A DNA stretch of 64,000 bases. Origin: Pseudomonas sp. BN102. GTDB taxonomy: Bacteria; Pseudomonadota; Gammaproteobacteria; Pseudomonadales; Pseudomonadaceae. Below are positions 46,208 to 54,327 of this stretch, piece after piece. The DNA lies in contig NZ_SSON01000029.1 of the NCBI RefSeq assembly GCF_029871245.1, positions 40,245 through 104,244 of the forward strand, read 5' to 3'. Each line of letters opens with the position of its first letter. The stretch's first letter is position 1. The notes beneath the pieces were generated by a model. It was not told where the DNA came from and searched no databases. It worked only from the letters and a program-made list of their open reading frames with translations. The translations under genes were made by a program, and so were the position numbers.

Positions 46208-46768
46208 ATGTTCACTCCACGCGCCATTCCGCGCTTGCTCTGCATCGCTGCGCTGGCCCTGCTCGGGGCCTGCGTCCAGCAGCAACAGCCAGCCACCACG
46301 TCGCCGGCCGGCCAGCCCCAGGCGCCCAGCGCCCCCACCCAGCCTGCCCCGGAAGCCAGCGAACTGGACAAGCTCCGCGAACAGGCCCTGCGCGGCGATC
46401 TCGAGAGCCAGTTCCAGCTCGGCGGCCGCTACTTCGTCGGCAAGCCGCAGAAGGACCTCAAGCAGGCCGAGTACTGGTGGAAACAGGCCGCTGACAAGGG
46501 CCACGCCCAGGCGGCGGTGAGCCTGGCATTCCTCTACACCGGCCGCGCCGATCCGGCATTCGCCGACCAGCGCGCCATGCTCAAGTACCTCAACCAGTCG
46601 GCCGCCGCCGGCAACGCCATGGCCCAGCACGTGCTCGGCAGCATGTACGCCCAGGGCGTGGAAGGCGTGCCGCGCGATCCCTACCAGGCCCGCGCGCTGT
46701 TCCAGAGTGCCTGCGACAAGCAGTACGCGGCGAGCTGCGAAGCGCTGAAGCGGCTGCCGGCGAATTGA
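46208..46768 (+). CDS. Sel1-repeat (TPR-like) lipoprotein
   Basis: This 186-residue protein has a lipoprotein signal with lipobox LLGAC (Cys22), a Gln/Pro/Ala-rich linker to about residue 55, and Sel1-like repeats from about residue 65 to the end (e.g. AEYWWKQAADKGHAQAAVSLAFLY and NAMAQHVLGSMYAQG). It is probably an envelope-anchored protein-interaction scaffold. The ATG at 46208 was chosen because it begins the signal peptide; upstream in-frame starts lie in repeat sequence. Function is unknown. Confidence 0.88.
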   Translation: MFTPRAIPRLLCIAALALLGACVQQQQPATTSPAGQPQAPSAPTQPAPEASELDKLREQALRGDLESQFQLGGRYFVGKPQKDLKQAEYWWKQAADKGHAQAAVSLAFLYTGRADPAFADQRAMLKYLNQSAAAGNAMAQHVLGSMYAQGVEGVPRDPYQARALFQSACDKQYAASCEALKRLPAN

Positions 46769-46804
46769 GCGGATTCCGGGCGCATTCGTGTGCGATCAGG
46801 TTCT

Positions 46805-46902
46805 TGTGGGGGCGAATTCATTCGCCAAGGTCAGCGCAGCTGCCCCCTCGGCCGGCAAAGGGCAGACCTGCGGTCTGCTTAGCGACTGAAGTCGCCCCCA
46901 CA
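46805..46902. repeat. REP-like inverted pair (GGGGCGAATTCATTCGCC family)
   Basis: Arms at 46805–46829 and 46878–46902, with an internal GCAGACCTGCGGTCTGC hairpin, repeat the composite element seen at 32444–32540. Confidence 0.9.
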
Positions 46903-46923
46903 AATGCTTGCCCCCTGAAACGT

Positions 46924-46948
46924 AAACGCCCGGCACTGCCGGGCGTTT
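46924..46948. terminator. probable terminator of the TonB receptor gene
   Basis: AAACGCCCGGC and GCCGGGCGTTT form a perfect 11-bp stem with a 3-base loop, 16 bp after the minus-strand receptor stop. T-rich sequence is short on both sides, so it may act in either direction. Confidence 0.65.
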
Positions 46949-46964
46949 TGCGTTGGAGCAGAGG

Positions 46965-49091
46965 TCAGAACCTGTAGTTGGCGCTGAGCTCCAGGGTGCG
47001 CGGCGCGCCGGGGGTGATCAGGTCCACCGAGCCGTGGGCCGAAGCGTAGTAGTTGCGATCGAACATGTTGTGCAGGCGCAGCGCCATGTCCCATTGCGGC
47101 ACGTTGTAGAGCAGCGCCGCATCGAAGGTGGTGTAGCTGGGCATCACCACCTTGTTGTCCAGGGCGGTGTAGCGGTCATCCACGTAGTTGGCGCCCATGC
47201 CCAGACGCCATTCCGGGGTCAGGGAACGCACGACCCAGAGGTTGGCGCTGTTGCGCGGGGTCAGAGTCGGCACCTGGCCTTCGTTGGGCACGCCGTTGGT
47301 CTTGCTGTTGGACTTCGTGATCTCTGCATCCAGGTAGGCGTAGCCACCGTAGACTTGCCACTTGTCGGTGAGCTGGCCGCTGAAGGTGGCCTCGAAGCCA
47401 TCGGTGCGCTGCTCGCCGGCGAGCACTGTGAGGCTCGGGTTGGCCGGGTCGGCGGTTTTCATGTTGGTGCGCTCGAGGCGGAATATCGCCGCGGTCACCG
47501 ACAGGCGACTGTCCAGCAGGTCCCACTTGGCACCCACCTCGTAGTTGGTGGTTTTTTCCGGCTCCAGATTCTCGGTAGCCGGACTGAGCTGGAACACTTC
47601 GGCCGAGGGCTGGTAGCTACGGCTGACCGAGACGTAGTAGGACTGGATCTGGTCCGGCTGATACACCAGGCCGGCACGCGGGCTCCAGGTCTTGTCGGTG
47701 CGGTCGAGGTCGACGTTCTGCACGCGCCTGTCGTCGAACTCCTGGCCGAAGATGTCATAGCGCACGCCGAGCAGCGCCTTCCACTGGGAAGTCAGTTCGA
47801 TCAGGTCCTGCACGTAGAAACCAGCGGTTTCCTGGTAGTTGGTGCCCTTGGCGCTCAGGGTGTTGGCATGCTCCGGAACCGGCACCAGGCCGTCGCGGTA
47901 CACCGGCACCTGGGCTACGTTGTTCTGGTTGAACGTCCGCTGGTACTTGTCCTGGTAACCCAGCTCCATGCCGTAGAGCAGGTTGTGCTGCATGCCGGCC
48001 AGTTGGAGTTGCTGCTTCAGGTCAGTCTGGTTGAACACGCCGTATTCGTCGCGGGCGACGTTGCCGCGGTTCAGCTTCACCAGCAATTCACCATTGGGTG
48101 CGGTGACGAAGCGGGTCGGGCTGCTGTCGGCCAGGGTGTTATTGCGGTCCAGATCGTAGTGGTAGTAGCGGGTGGCGTTGGTCAGGGTCAGATCGTCGTT
48201 GATCCGGTAGTCCAGGCTCGCGGTGAAGGAGAACACCTCGCTGCGGGCGTAGTCCTGGTCCTCGTCGCCGGAGCCGAAGCGCTTCTCGCGATCGACGTGC
48301 ACGGGGCGATCGCCGAGGGCGGGAATGCCGAAGTCGATCAGGCGCTTGTCATAGAGGTAGGTGGCACCCAGGTTGAGTTCCAGGTCGTCGGACAGACGGA
48401 AGTAGGCCGAAGGCGCGATGGCCTTGCGGTCGATGTAGCCGTCGTCGCGGAAGGTATCACTGTCCTCGTATGCGCCGGTGACACGGAAAGCCTTGTCGCG
48501 CTGCTGCTCATCGGCCCAGCCGGCATCGAACTGGGTGCGACGCTTGCCTTCGCTGTCGAAGCTGACGCCGACCTCGTGCTTGGGATCGAAGCCGGGCTTC
48601 TTGCTCACACTGTTGATCAGGCCGCCGGAGGAACCACGGCCATAGAGCACGGCCGCCGGGCCCTTGATCACCTCGACCCGCTCGATGTTGGAGAGGTCGC
48701 GGAAGTACAGGGCGTCATCGCGCATGCCGTCGATGAACATGTCGCCGATGGCGCTGAAGCCGCGGATGGTGACCTGGTCGCGCTGGCCGTCGCCGTTGGA
48801 CAGGCCGACGCCGGGCACGTTCTTCAGCACGTCTTCCATGGACTGGGCGCCCTGATCCTTGATCACGCTCGCGGGCACCACGTTGACTGTCTGCGGGATA
48901 TCGCGCAGGGGCGCGTCGATCTTCAGCGCGCTCTTGCTCTCGGTGGCCTTGTAGCTCTGCTGTTCATAGGAGCTGGTAACGGCGGTCGCCGGAATGGCCA
49001 TTACGTCCTTGGTTTCTGCCTGTACGACCGGGATAACCAGCATGCCCAGCATCGGCAGCGATGCCGGATTGATACGCGAGATTGCCACCAT
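46965..49091 (-). CDS. TonB-dependent siderophore receptor
   Basis: This 708-residue outer-membrane protein has a signal peptide ending near VVQA, a plug domain (IPQTVNVVPASVIKDQGAQSMEDVLKNVPGV ... VEVIKGPAAVLYGRGSSGGLINSVSKKP) and a 22-strand barrel ending in the required C-terminal aromatic (LELSANYRF). It belongs to the siderophore receptor group and lacks the N-terminal signalling extension of sigma-regulated receptors. The ATG at 49091 has an AAGGAG site 5 bases upstream; 12 earlier codons are rejected. Fur-like motifs lie upstream. The AraC gene is upstream on the same strand. Siderophore unknown. Confidence 0.94.
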   Translation of the reverse strand: MVAISRINPASLPMLGMLVIPVVQAETKDVMAIPATAVTSSYEQQSYKATESKSALKIDAPLRDIPQTVNVVPASVIKDQGAQSMEDVLKNVPGVGLSNGDGQRDQVTIRGFSAIGDMFIDGMRDDALYFRDLSNIERVEVIKGPAAVLYGRGSSGGLINSVSKKPGFDPKHEVGVSFDSEGKRRTQFDAGWADEQQRDKAFRVTGAYEDSDTFRDDGYIDRKAIAPSAYFRLSDDLELNLGATYLYDKRLIDFGIPALGDRPVHVDREKRFGSGDEDQDYARSEVFSFTASLDYRINDDLTLTNATRYYHYDLDRNNTLADSSPTRFVTAPNGELLVKLNRGNVARDEYGVFNQTDLKQQLQLAGMQHNLLYGMELGYQDKYQRTFNQNNVAQVPVYRDGLVPVPEHANTLSAKGTNYQETAGFYVQDLIELTSQWKALLGVRYDIFGQEFDDRRVQNVDLDRTDKTWSPRAGLVYQPDQIQSYYVSVSRSYQPSAEVFQLSPATENLEPEKTTNYEVGAKWDLLDSRLSVTAAIFRLERTNMKTADPANPSLTVLAGEQRTDGFEATFSGQLTDKWQVYGGYAYLDAEITKSNSKTNGVPNEGQVPTLTPRNSANLWVVRSLTPEWRLGMGANYVDDRYTALDNKVVMPSYTTFDAALLYNVPQWDMALRLHNMFDRNYYASAHGSVDLITPGAPRTLELSANYRF

Positions 49092-49104
49092 GAGCTCCTT
49101 ATTC

Positions 49105-49121
49105 GAATAAGAATCAAATGG
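49105..49121. promoter_or_regulatory. possible Fur box before the TonB receptor
   Basis: AATAAGAATCAAAT resembles the Pseudomonas Fur pattern AATGAGAATCATTC, and the mirror motif ATTCTTATT occurs at 49155–49163. Both lie within 75 bp of the receptor start in an AT-rich patch. Confidence 0.4.
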
Positions 49122-49195
49122 TAACAATTCTCAATATTTAAGGGAATACTGACAAATTCTTATTTAGATTCGTTTGCGCCGTTCAGAAATGGCCG

Positions 49196-50149
49196 TCAGA
49201 CACGCCGAACAGCCCCCGGCGAAAACCCGTGGCAACGCTTGAAGGCCCGGCTGAAGGCCGCCTCCGACTGGTAGCCAAGGCGTTCGGCCAGGGCGGCGAT
49301 GGCCACTTCGTCTTCCTGCAACCAGCTCAGGGCCATGTTCATCCGCCAGCGGGTCAGGTACTGCATGGCCGGCTCGCCCACCAGGGCGGTGAAGCGCGCG
49401 GCGAAGGCCGAGCGTGACATGGCGGCCGCCTCGGCCAGGGACACCAGGCTCCAGTCTCGCGCCGGATCGCGGTGGATCAGGCCGATGGCGCGGCCGATCT
49501 GGCGGTCCTGCAGGGCGCCGAGCCAGCCGGTCTGCGCCGCGGGGTCGCGCTCGATCCAGGCGCGGATGGCCTGGATCACCAGGATGTCGGCCAGACGCGT
49601 CACCACGGTTTCGCCCCCGGGGCGCATGGCGCGCGCCTCATCACGCATGAACCGCAGGGTGCCTTGCAGCCAGTCGCCGTGCTCGGCGCTGGCCGCTTCA
49701 ACGTGCAGCAACGGCGGCAACAGCCGCACCAGTTGCCGCGCCACCGGATGCTCGAAGCGCACCGCGCCGCAGACCAGGCTGGCAGGCGCGCCGCCACCGC
49801 CATGGCGAATGATTTCGTAGCGTTCGCTCAAGCATTCCCGCGGCAGGTCGAACAGCTGCACGGCGCTCACACCCGGCGCGCTGAGCAGGTTGTGCCCATG
49901 ACCATGGGGCACCAGCGCCAGGTCGCCGCCGCGCAGCAGCAGAGGCTCCTGCCCGCCCACCTCCAGCCAACACTCCCCGGCGGTCACCACATGGAACATC
50001 AGGCAATCGTCCATCGCCGGCAGCCCGAGGCCCCAGGGCGCGGTGAATTCGGAGGCGCAATAGAGGGTGCCGCTCATGCGCAGCAGGTGCAGCGCTTCGC
50101 CGAGGGGGTCGCGGGAAATCCAGGCTTGATTCGGGTCCATGGAAGGCAC
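49196..50149 (-). CDS. AraC family transcriptional regulator with cupin domain
   Basis: This protein of about 317 residues has an N-terminal cupin-type sensor (MFHVVTAGECWLEVGGQEPLLLRGGDLALVPHGHGH) and a C-terminal double HTH of the AraC type (AAAMSRSAFAARFTALVGEPAMQYLTRWRMNMALSWL). An ATG three codons downstream (50140) is an alternative start. It is divergent from the NmrA-like gene with a 155-bp gap that carries CGTCCAG direct repeats near 50172 and 50225. It may control that gene, the TonB receptor 104 bp downstream, or both. Confidence 0.92.
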   Translation of the reverse strand: MPSMDPNQAWISRDPLGEALHLLRMSGTLYCASEFTAPWGLGLPAMDDCLMFHVVTAGECWLEVGGQEPLLLRGGDLALVPHGHGHNLLSAPGVSAVQLFDLPRECLSERYEIIRHGGGGAPASLVCGAVRFEHPVARQLVRLLPPLLHVEAASAEHGDWLQGTLRFMRDEARAMRPGGETVVTRLADILVIQAIRAWIERDPAAQTGWLGALQDRQIGRAIGLIHRDPARDWSLVSLAEAAAMSRSAFAARFTALVGEPAMQYLTRWRMNMALSWLQEDEVAIAALAERLGYQSEAAFSRAFKRCHGFSPGAVRRV

Positions 50150-50304
50150 TCTGCGCCTGCGGGAAACCGATCGTCCAGCGTTCCCGGACGAATGATCATG
50201 AATCGTCGACTTCCAATCATTGTCCGTCCAGACATCTCGAACAAAAATGGACTCAAGCGCGCAGGCATGTGCCGGACCGACAAGCGCGACGACAGGAGGA
50301 CGAG

Positions 50305-51177
50305 ATGATCACTGTAATGGGCGCCACCGGGCACACCGGGAAACGAATCGTCGAGCAACTGCTGCAGGCCGGTGAGCGCGTCCGCGCGCTGGGCCGTTCG
50401 GCCGAGCGGCTGGCGGAACTGCAGCGCGCCGGCGTCGACGTGCTGGCCGGCGAACCGAACGATGCGGCCTATCTCACCGAGGCGTTCCGCGGTGCCAAGG
50501 CGGTCTACACCCTGCTGCCCTACGATCCTTCGGTGGCCGACTACATGGCGCAACAGGCGGCGGTGGGCGAGGCGGTAGTCCAGGCCATCCGCGACAGCGG
50601 CGTGCGCCGCGTGGTGGCGCTGAGCAGCGTCGGCGCCGAACTGGCCTCAGGCAATGGCCCTATCGCCAGCATGCATGAGCAGGAACTGCGCCTGCGCGAT
50701 CTGCCCGGCATCGACCTGCTGATCCTGCGCGCCGGCGCCTTCTTCGAGAACCTGCTGCCGGCCCTGTACATGATCGAGGAACACGGCCTGGTGGCCGATG
50801 GCGTGGGACCGGATGTGCCGGTGCCGATGATCGCCTCGAAGGACATCGCCGACGCCGCTATCGCCGCCCTGCTCGCCCGCGACTGGCAGGGCGTACAGGT
50901 ACGCGAACTGCTGGGCCAGCGCGATATCAGCTATGCCGAGTGCACGCGCATCCTCGGCGAACGCCTGGGCCGGCCTGAGCTGCCCTATGTGCAGCTGCCC
51001 TACGAGGAAATGGCCGGGGTGCTGCAGGAGGCGGGCTTCTCCGCCGATCTGGCCGGGCGCTATGCGGAGCTGGCCCGAGGCATCAACGAAGGCACGGTGA
51101 AATCCCTGGAGGGGCGGCGGCCGGGAAATACCACGGCGACGTCATTCGAGGATTTCGTGGCGGAGGTGGTGGGGTAG
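50305..51177 (+). CDS. NmrA/SDR-type NAD(P)-binding protein
   Basis: This 290-residue protein has an atypical short-chain dehydrogenase fold with the N-terminal NADP-binding motif VMGATGHTG and a later REGAFF-like LRAGAFFENLLP block of NmrA/quinone-oxidoreductase-2 proteins. Such proteins sense redox cofactor or reduce quinones. The AGGAGG site 5 bases before the ATG at 50305 decides the start over an upstream GTG. It is divergent from the cupin-AraC regulator, its likely controller. Confidence 0.92.
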   Translation: MITVMGATGHTGKRIVEQLLQAGERVRALGRSAERLAELQRAGVDVLAGEPNDAAYLTEAFRGAKAVYTLLPYDPSVADYMAQQAAVGEAVVQAIRDSGVRRVVALSSVGAELASGNGPIASMHEQELRLRDLPGIDLLILRAGAFFENLLPALYMIEEHGLVADGVGPDVPVPMIASKDIADAAIAALLARDWQGVQVRELLGQRDISYAECTRILGERLGRPELPYVQLPYEEMAGVLQEAGFSADLAGRYAELARGINEGTVKSLEGRRPGNTTATSFEDFVAEVVG

Positions 51178-51202
51178 GAAAACTGCCGCGAAGCGACCTG
51201 CG

Positions 51203-51457
51203 TCAGCTATTGGCGCAGGCGCTGGATTCCTTCAGGTAGGTCACGGACTTCTCTGTGCCGTTGGAATCGATGTAGGTCATCTTCGCCTGCACGGTTTCGC
51301 AGGTGAACGAGTTGGGCTCGTCGATGGAGATGACGCGGGCGACATCCAGCGGCATGCCGTAGCGGTAGGGAACCGCTTCTGCCGACTTGGCGGCGAAAGC
51401 GCCCGTGCTGGCCAGGCCGGCGAGCAACAGGGCGGTAGTGGCGATCGTGCGTTTCAT
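51203..51457 (-). CDS. DUF2790 family small secreted protein
   Basis: This 84-residue protein has a signal peptide (MKRTIATTALLLAGLASTGAFA) and the core YRYGMPLDVARVISIDEP...C...TYIDSNGTEKSVTYL, the pattern of the Pseudomonas-specific DUF2790 family. The frame is open for another 240 codons upstream by chance, but the signal peptide and a GAGGAG site fix the start at 51457. Members are abundant in Pseudomonas and often metal- or copper-responsive; function is unknown. Two cysteines may form a disulphide. Confidence 0.88.
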   Translation of the reverse strand: MKRTIATTALLLAGLASTGAFAAKSAEAVPYRYGMPLDVARVISIDEPNSFTCETVQAKMTYIDSNGTEKSVTYLKESSACANS

Positions 51458-51684
51458 GGAAGTGCTCCTCTGTTCGTTCGGGAGGCCAGGGCATCGGCTG
51501 GCGATGCATTCAGGGCCCTTGGTGCACATGAGACTCCAGACGCGGCGGGCGAAAAAGACCGCTTTGCTGAAAGGGCCTTTCCGTCGAATGCAACAATCTC
51601 CGCCAGCCCGACGGTCATGCCCGGGCGCCTCACCCGGTCTATCGCTCCCAGACCGTACGACGGCCGCCAGGAGAGGGTTCTGCC
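51458..51684. other. intergenic region without a recognised gene
   Basis: Part of a 345-bp gap between the DUF2790 and CapA-family genes. It should contain the leftward DUF2790 promoter, but I recognise no clear -35/-10, repeat or RNA. The rightmost part carries the small ORF described separately. Confidence 0.6.
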
Positions 51685-51741
51685 ATGAACACCAGTGATC
51701 TGCCCGAACAGCTGCTGCGGGCCAGGGGCGGAACCGCCTAG
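51685..51741 (+). pseudogene. 18-codon gene-start remnant (DUF533-like)
   Basis: ATG with a GGAGAGGG site encodes MNTSDLPEQLLRARGGTA and then a stop. The first residues resemble the N-terminus of DUF533/TerB-like inner-membrane proteins as I remember them, with no continuation downstream in any frame. It could be the stump of a deleted gene or chance. Confidence 0.3.
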
Positions 51742-51802
51742 CGGATGCTGCCAAGCACGCCATCCCGGGATTAGGCTGTTGCTGATACCCGGGAGGTGGC
51801 CG

Positions 51803-52915
51803 ATGCCCGCTGCAGCCCAGAGCCTCAAGCTGTTTCTCGCCGGCGACGTGATGACCGCACGCGGCATAGACGCGGTGTTGCCGCATCCCGGCGACCCGCG
51901 GCTGCACGAGCCCTACCTCAAGGATGCCGGCGGCTATGTGCGGCTGGCCGAGCGGCTGCACGGCCCCCTGCCCCGCCCGGTCGATTACGCCTACATCTGG
52001 GGCGATGCGCTGGAGGATCTGGAACGGCGCCGACCCCAGGTGCGACTGATCAACCTGGAAACCGCCGTGACCCGGCGCGGTCGGCCGGAAGCCAAGGGCA
52101 TCAACTACCGCATGAATCCCGCGAACTTCCCGGCCATCCTCGCGGCGGGTATCGATTGCTGCGTACTGGCCAACAACCATGTGCTGGACTGGGGCCGGGA
52201 AGGTCTCGCCGACACCCTGGCGACCCTGGCGCGCAGCGGCATCGCCTGCGCCGGCGCCGGGCGTGACCGGCAGGCCGCCGAGGCGCCCGCCGTACTCCCC
52301 CTGGCCGATGGCACCCGCCTGCTGGTATTCGGCCTCTGTACGCCTGACTGCGGCGCGCCAGCCAGCTGGGCAGCCTTGGCGCGGCGATCAGGCGTCGCGC
52401 ACTTGCCTGACCTGTCGGTGCAGAGCCTGGATGGGCTGGCCGAACGCATCCGCGCGCACAAGCGTCCCGGGGACCGGGTGATAGTGTCCATCCACTGGGG
52501 CGGCAACTGGGGTTTCGAAATCCCGCAGGAGCAAGTGCGCTTCGCCCACGGACTGATCGACCAGGCCGGCGTCGACCTGGTACACGGGCACTCCTCGCAC
52601 CACATCAAGGGCCTGGAGCTGTACCACGAGCACCTGATCCTCTATGGCTGCGGCGACCTGCTGAACGATTACGAAGGCATCCAGGACTACGGCGTCTACC
52701 ACGGCGAACTCGGCCTGCTCTACTTCCCCACCCTCGACGCCGAAGGGCGCCTGCTCGCCCTCGACCTGGTGCCCACGCACATCCACCGCTTCCAGCTAGG
52801 CCACGCCGGGCGGGAAGAGCGCCGCTGGTTGTTCGAGACCCTCGGACGGGAATGCGCCAACCGCGGCTGCAGCCTGCAGCCGGGGTCGGGGCATAGCTTC
52901 GCGTTGAGCTGGTAG
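51803..52915 (+). CDS. CapA family protein (poly-gamma-glutamate capsule-type metallophosphatase)
   Basis: This 370-residue protein has the CapA/PGA_cap motifs in order: LFLAGDVMTARG, INLETAVTRRG, CCVLANNHVLDWG, VSIHWGGNWG and LVHGHSSHH, giving a calcineurin-like dinuclear metal site. There is no signal peptide or membrane anchor and no other capsule gene nearby, so it is likely a stand-alone cytosolic member rather than part of a capsule system. The start at 51803 has GGAGG 6 bases upstream. Its substrate is unknown. Confidence 0.9.
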   Translation: MPAAAQSLKLFLAGDVMTARGIDAVLPHPGDPRLHEPYLKDAGGYVRLAERLHGPLPRPVDYAYIWGDALEDLERRRPQVRLINLETAVTRRGRPEAKGINYRMNPANFPAILAAGIDCCVLANNHVLDWGREGLADTLATLARSGIACAGAGRDRQAAEAPAVLPLADGTRLLVFGLCTPDCGAPASWAALARRSGVAHLPDLSVQSLDGLAERIRAHKRPGDRVIVSIHWGGNWGFEIPQEQVRFAHGLIDQAGVDLVHGHSSHHIKGLELYHEHLILYGCGDLLNDYEGIQDYGVYHGELGLLYFPTLDAEGRLLALDLVPTHIHRFQLGHAGREERRWLFETLGRECANRGCSLQPGSGHSFALSW

Positions 52916-52916
52916 C

Positions 52917-53366
52917 TCAGGGCGTGACCTGGTACCCGCGCTGCTGCAGGCAGCTGGTGTAGGCCGAAGACGCGGAGCTGCTGGTCTGCTCGTTGGCGCG
53001 ACGGTCCTGCCGGCGCTCCTGGCGCTGGCGTGAACCACCGACCACGGCGCCGGCGACCGCGGCGTCCTTGGCACGCTCCTGCCGGTATTCCTGCTGCACG
53101 TCGTCATCGATCCGGTCAAAGTCGTTGCTGCGCGACTGCGCGACTGCGGCGCCTGCCACGGCGCCCGTGGCGGCGCCCCGGACACGGCCGCCAGTCTGTG
53201 GCGTGGTGGTGGTCGTGGTGCTGCCGGCCTGGGCCTGGCAGTTGGCGATGTCCTGCTGGACTTGTTGTGACGTCTGGCCCTGCAGGGGCACGACGGTTTC
53301 GGCAAGGGCCGGCAGGCAGACGAGTGAGCCGAGCAACGCCCAGCGGCAGGAGGAGGAAATGCTCAT
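52917..53366 (-). CDS. glycine-zipper secreted protein (YMGG-like)
   Basis: This 149-residue protein has a signal peptide ending at PALA, a Thr-rich stretch (STTTTTT), two Gly/Ala-rich glycine-zipper helices (RGAATGAVAGAAVAQS and AAVAGAVVGG), an Arg/Gln-rich charged segment and a conserved C-terminal YTSCLQQRGY. This is the layout of YMGG-like outer-envelope proteins of Pseudomonas. The ATG at 53366 is chosen by the signal peptide; the ribosome site is weak. It is convergent with the CapA gene, 1 bp apart. Function is unknown. Confidence 0.8.
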   Translation of the reverse strand: MSISSSCRWALLGSLVCLPALAETVVPLQGQTSQQVQQDIANCQAQAGSTTTTTTPQTGGRVRGAATGAVAGAAVAQSRSNDFDRIDDDVQQEYRQERAKDAAVAGAVVGGSRQRQERRQDRRANEQTSSSASSAYTSCLQQRGYQVTP

Positions 53367-53557
53367 GGTGCGACTCTCGAATGGATGAGTGGGCTGTGGC
53401 TGGCGCGGCGCCTGCCATGTTCTGTTCAGTCTGGTCGCCCGCGAACGGCTCGGTCCAACTGCCGACCAGTGGGTATCGGGGTTCATCCGGGCGACGTCCT
53501 TCAGGTAGCCTTGCGCACCCGCTAACCTCTTAGCACTACTCAGCACCGAGCCTGTCC

Positions 53558-54034
53558 ATGTCCGACCTGCACCCCGCCGCCCTCGACGAAATCGACCGCC
53601 AGTTGATCGCCGCCCTGCAGATCAACGCCCGCGAGAGCGTGGCCATGCTGGCACGACGCCTGGGCATCGCGCGCACCACTGTGACCTCGCGCCTGGCGCG
53701 GCTGGAGAAGGCCCAGGTGATCACCGGCTACGGCGTGCGCCTGAGCCAGCGCGTGGCCGATGGCGGCCTGCAGGCCTATGTGGGGATCACGGTGAAGCCG
53801 CGCAGCGGCAAGGAAGTGCTGCGGCGCCTCACCGGCATGGCCGAGGTCCAGGTGCTCTGCGCGGTGAGCGGCGAGTTCGACTACGTGGCCTGGCTGCGCG
53901 CCGACTCGCCGGAACGGCTGGATCAGCTGCTGGACCTGATCGGCGGCGTCGACGGGGTGGAGAAGACCACCACCTCGATCATCCTCAGCTGCAAGCTCGA
54001 CCGCGGGCAGCCGCTGGCACCAAGCGCCCCGTAG
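53558..54034 (+). CDS. Lrp/AsnC family transcriptional regulator
   Basis: This 158-residue protein has the N-terminal HTH (NARESVAMLARRLGIARTTVTSRLARLEKAQVITGY) and a C-terminal RAM ligand domain. It lies upstream of davB and davA in the same orientation; in P. putida an Lrp-type gene also neighbours davBA, so lysine-responsive control of this module is likely. The stop codon is part of a GTAGGTTGG repeat. The gap to davB (294 bp) has an inverted repeat that could be its site. Confidence 0.92.
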   Translation: MSDLHPAALDEIDRQLIAALQINARESVAMLARRLGIARTTVTSRLARLEKAQVITGYGVRLSQRVADGGLQAYVGITVKPRSGKEVLRRLTGMAEVQVLCAVSGEFDYVAWLRADSPERLDQLLDLIGGVDGVEKTTTSIILSCKLDRGQPLAPSAP

Positions 54035-54109
54035 GTTGGCGCTGAGCGGAGCGAAGCCCAACATCTACGCAGAGGGATCGTTGGGCTTGGCGGAACTCAG
54101 CCCAACCTG
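54031..54109. repeat. GTAGGTTGGGC-type inverted repeat overlapping the Lrp stop codon
   Basis: GTAGGTTGGCGCTGAGCGG...CCCAAC (from 54031) and the inverted CCCAACCTGC (to 54109) form a stem-loop. The TAG stop codon of the Lrp gene (54032–54034) is the TAG of the repeat. Confidence 0.8.
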
Positions 54110-54193
54110 CAGTTCTGCATCACGGAACAAACGCGCGCTACGCTGATGGATAGTCCAGTTCACGGCACATTCGTCACTCTGCAAATAATCTTC

Positions 54194-54227
54194 GTCGTTT
54201 TGCATGGCAAGACTGCCAAATGACGAC
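54194..54227. promoter_or_regulatory. inverted repeat in the davB promoter region
   Basis: GTCGTTTTGC and GCCAAATGACGAC form an imperfect inverted repeat about 100 bp before davB. It is a candidate Lrp site; the evidence is only symmetry and position. Confidence 0.35.
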
Positions 54228-54327
54228 ACTCTGCGTCTTATGGACGAAATCGGCGCTCCCTAGAATGGCCCCACCACTGCCCAGCGCTGGCAGCTTCATT
54301 CGCTTCCGCCATCAAGGTCCATCAGTC

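Noticed and set aside
46953..49124. 723-codon plus-strand ORF opposite the TonB receptor
   Set aside because: It is the exact antisense of a clear siderophore receptor, is Val/Gly/His-rich without any recognisable domain, and has no ribosome site; it is a GC-codon shadow.
51458..52180. 240-codon upstream extension of the DUF2790 frame
   Set aside because: It would place an internal signal peptide in mid-protein and run across the CapA gene; the ATG at 51457 with a ribosome site is sufficient.
51803..52915. Capsule (poly-gamma-glutamate) biosynthesis locus
   Set aside because: Only a CapA-like protein is present; no CapB/CapC ligase genes, no signal peptide and no other polysaccharide genes are nearby.
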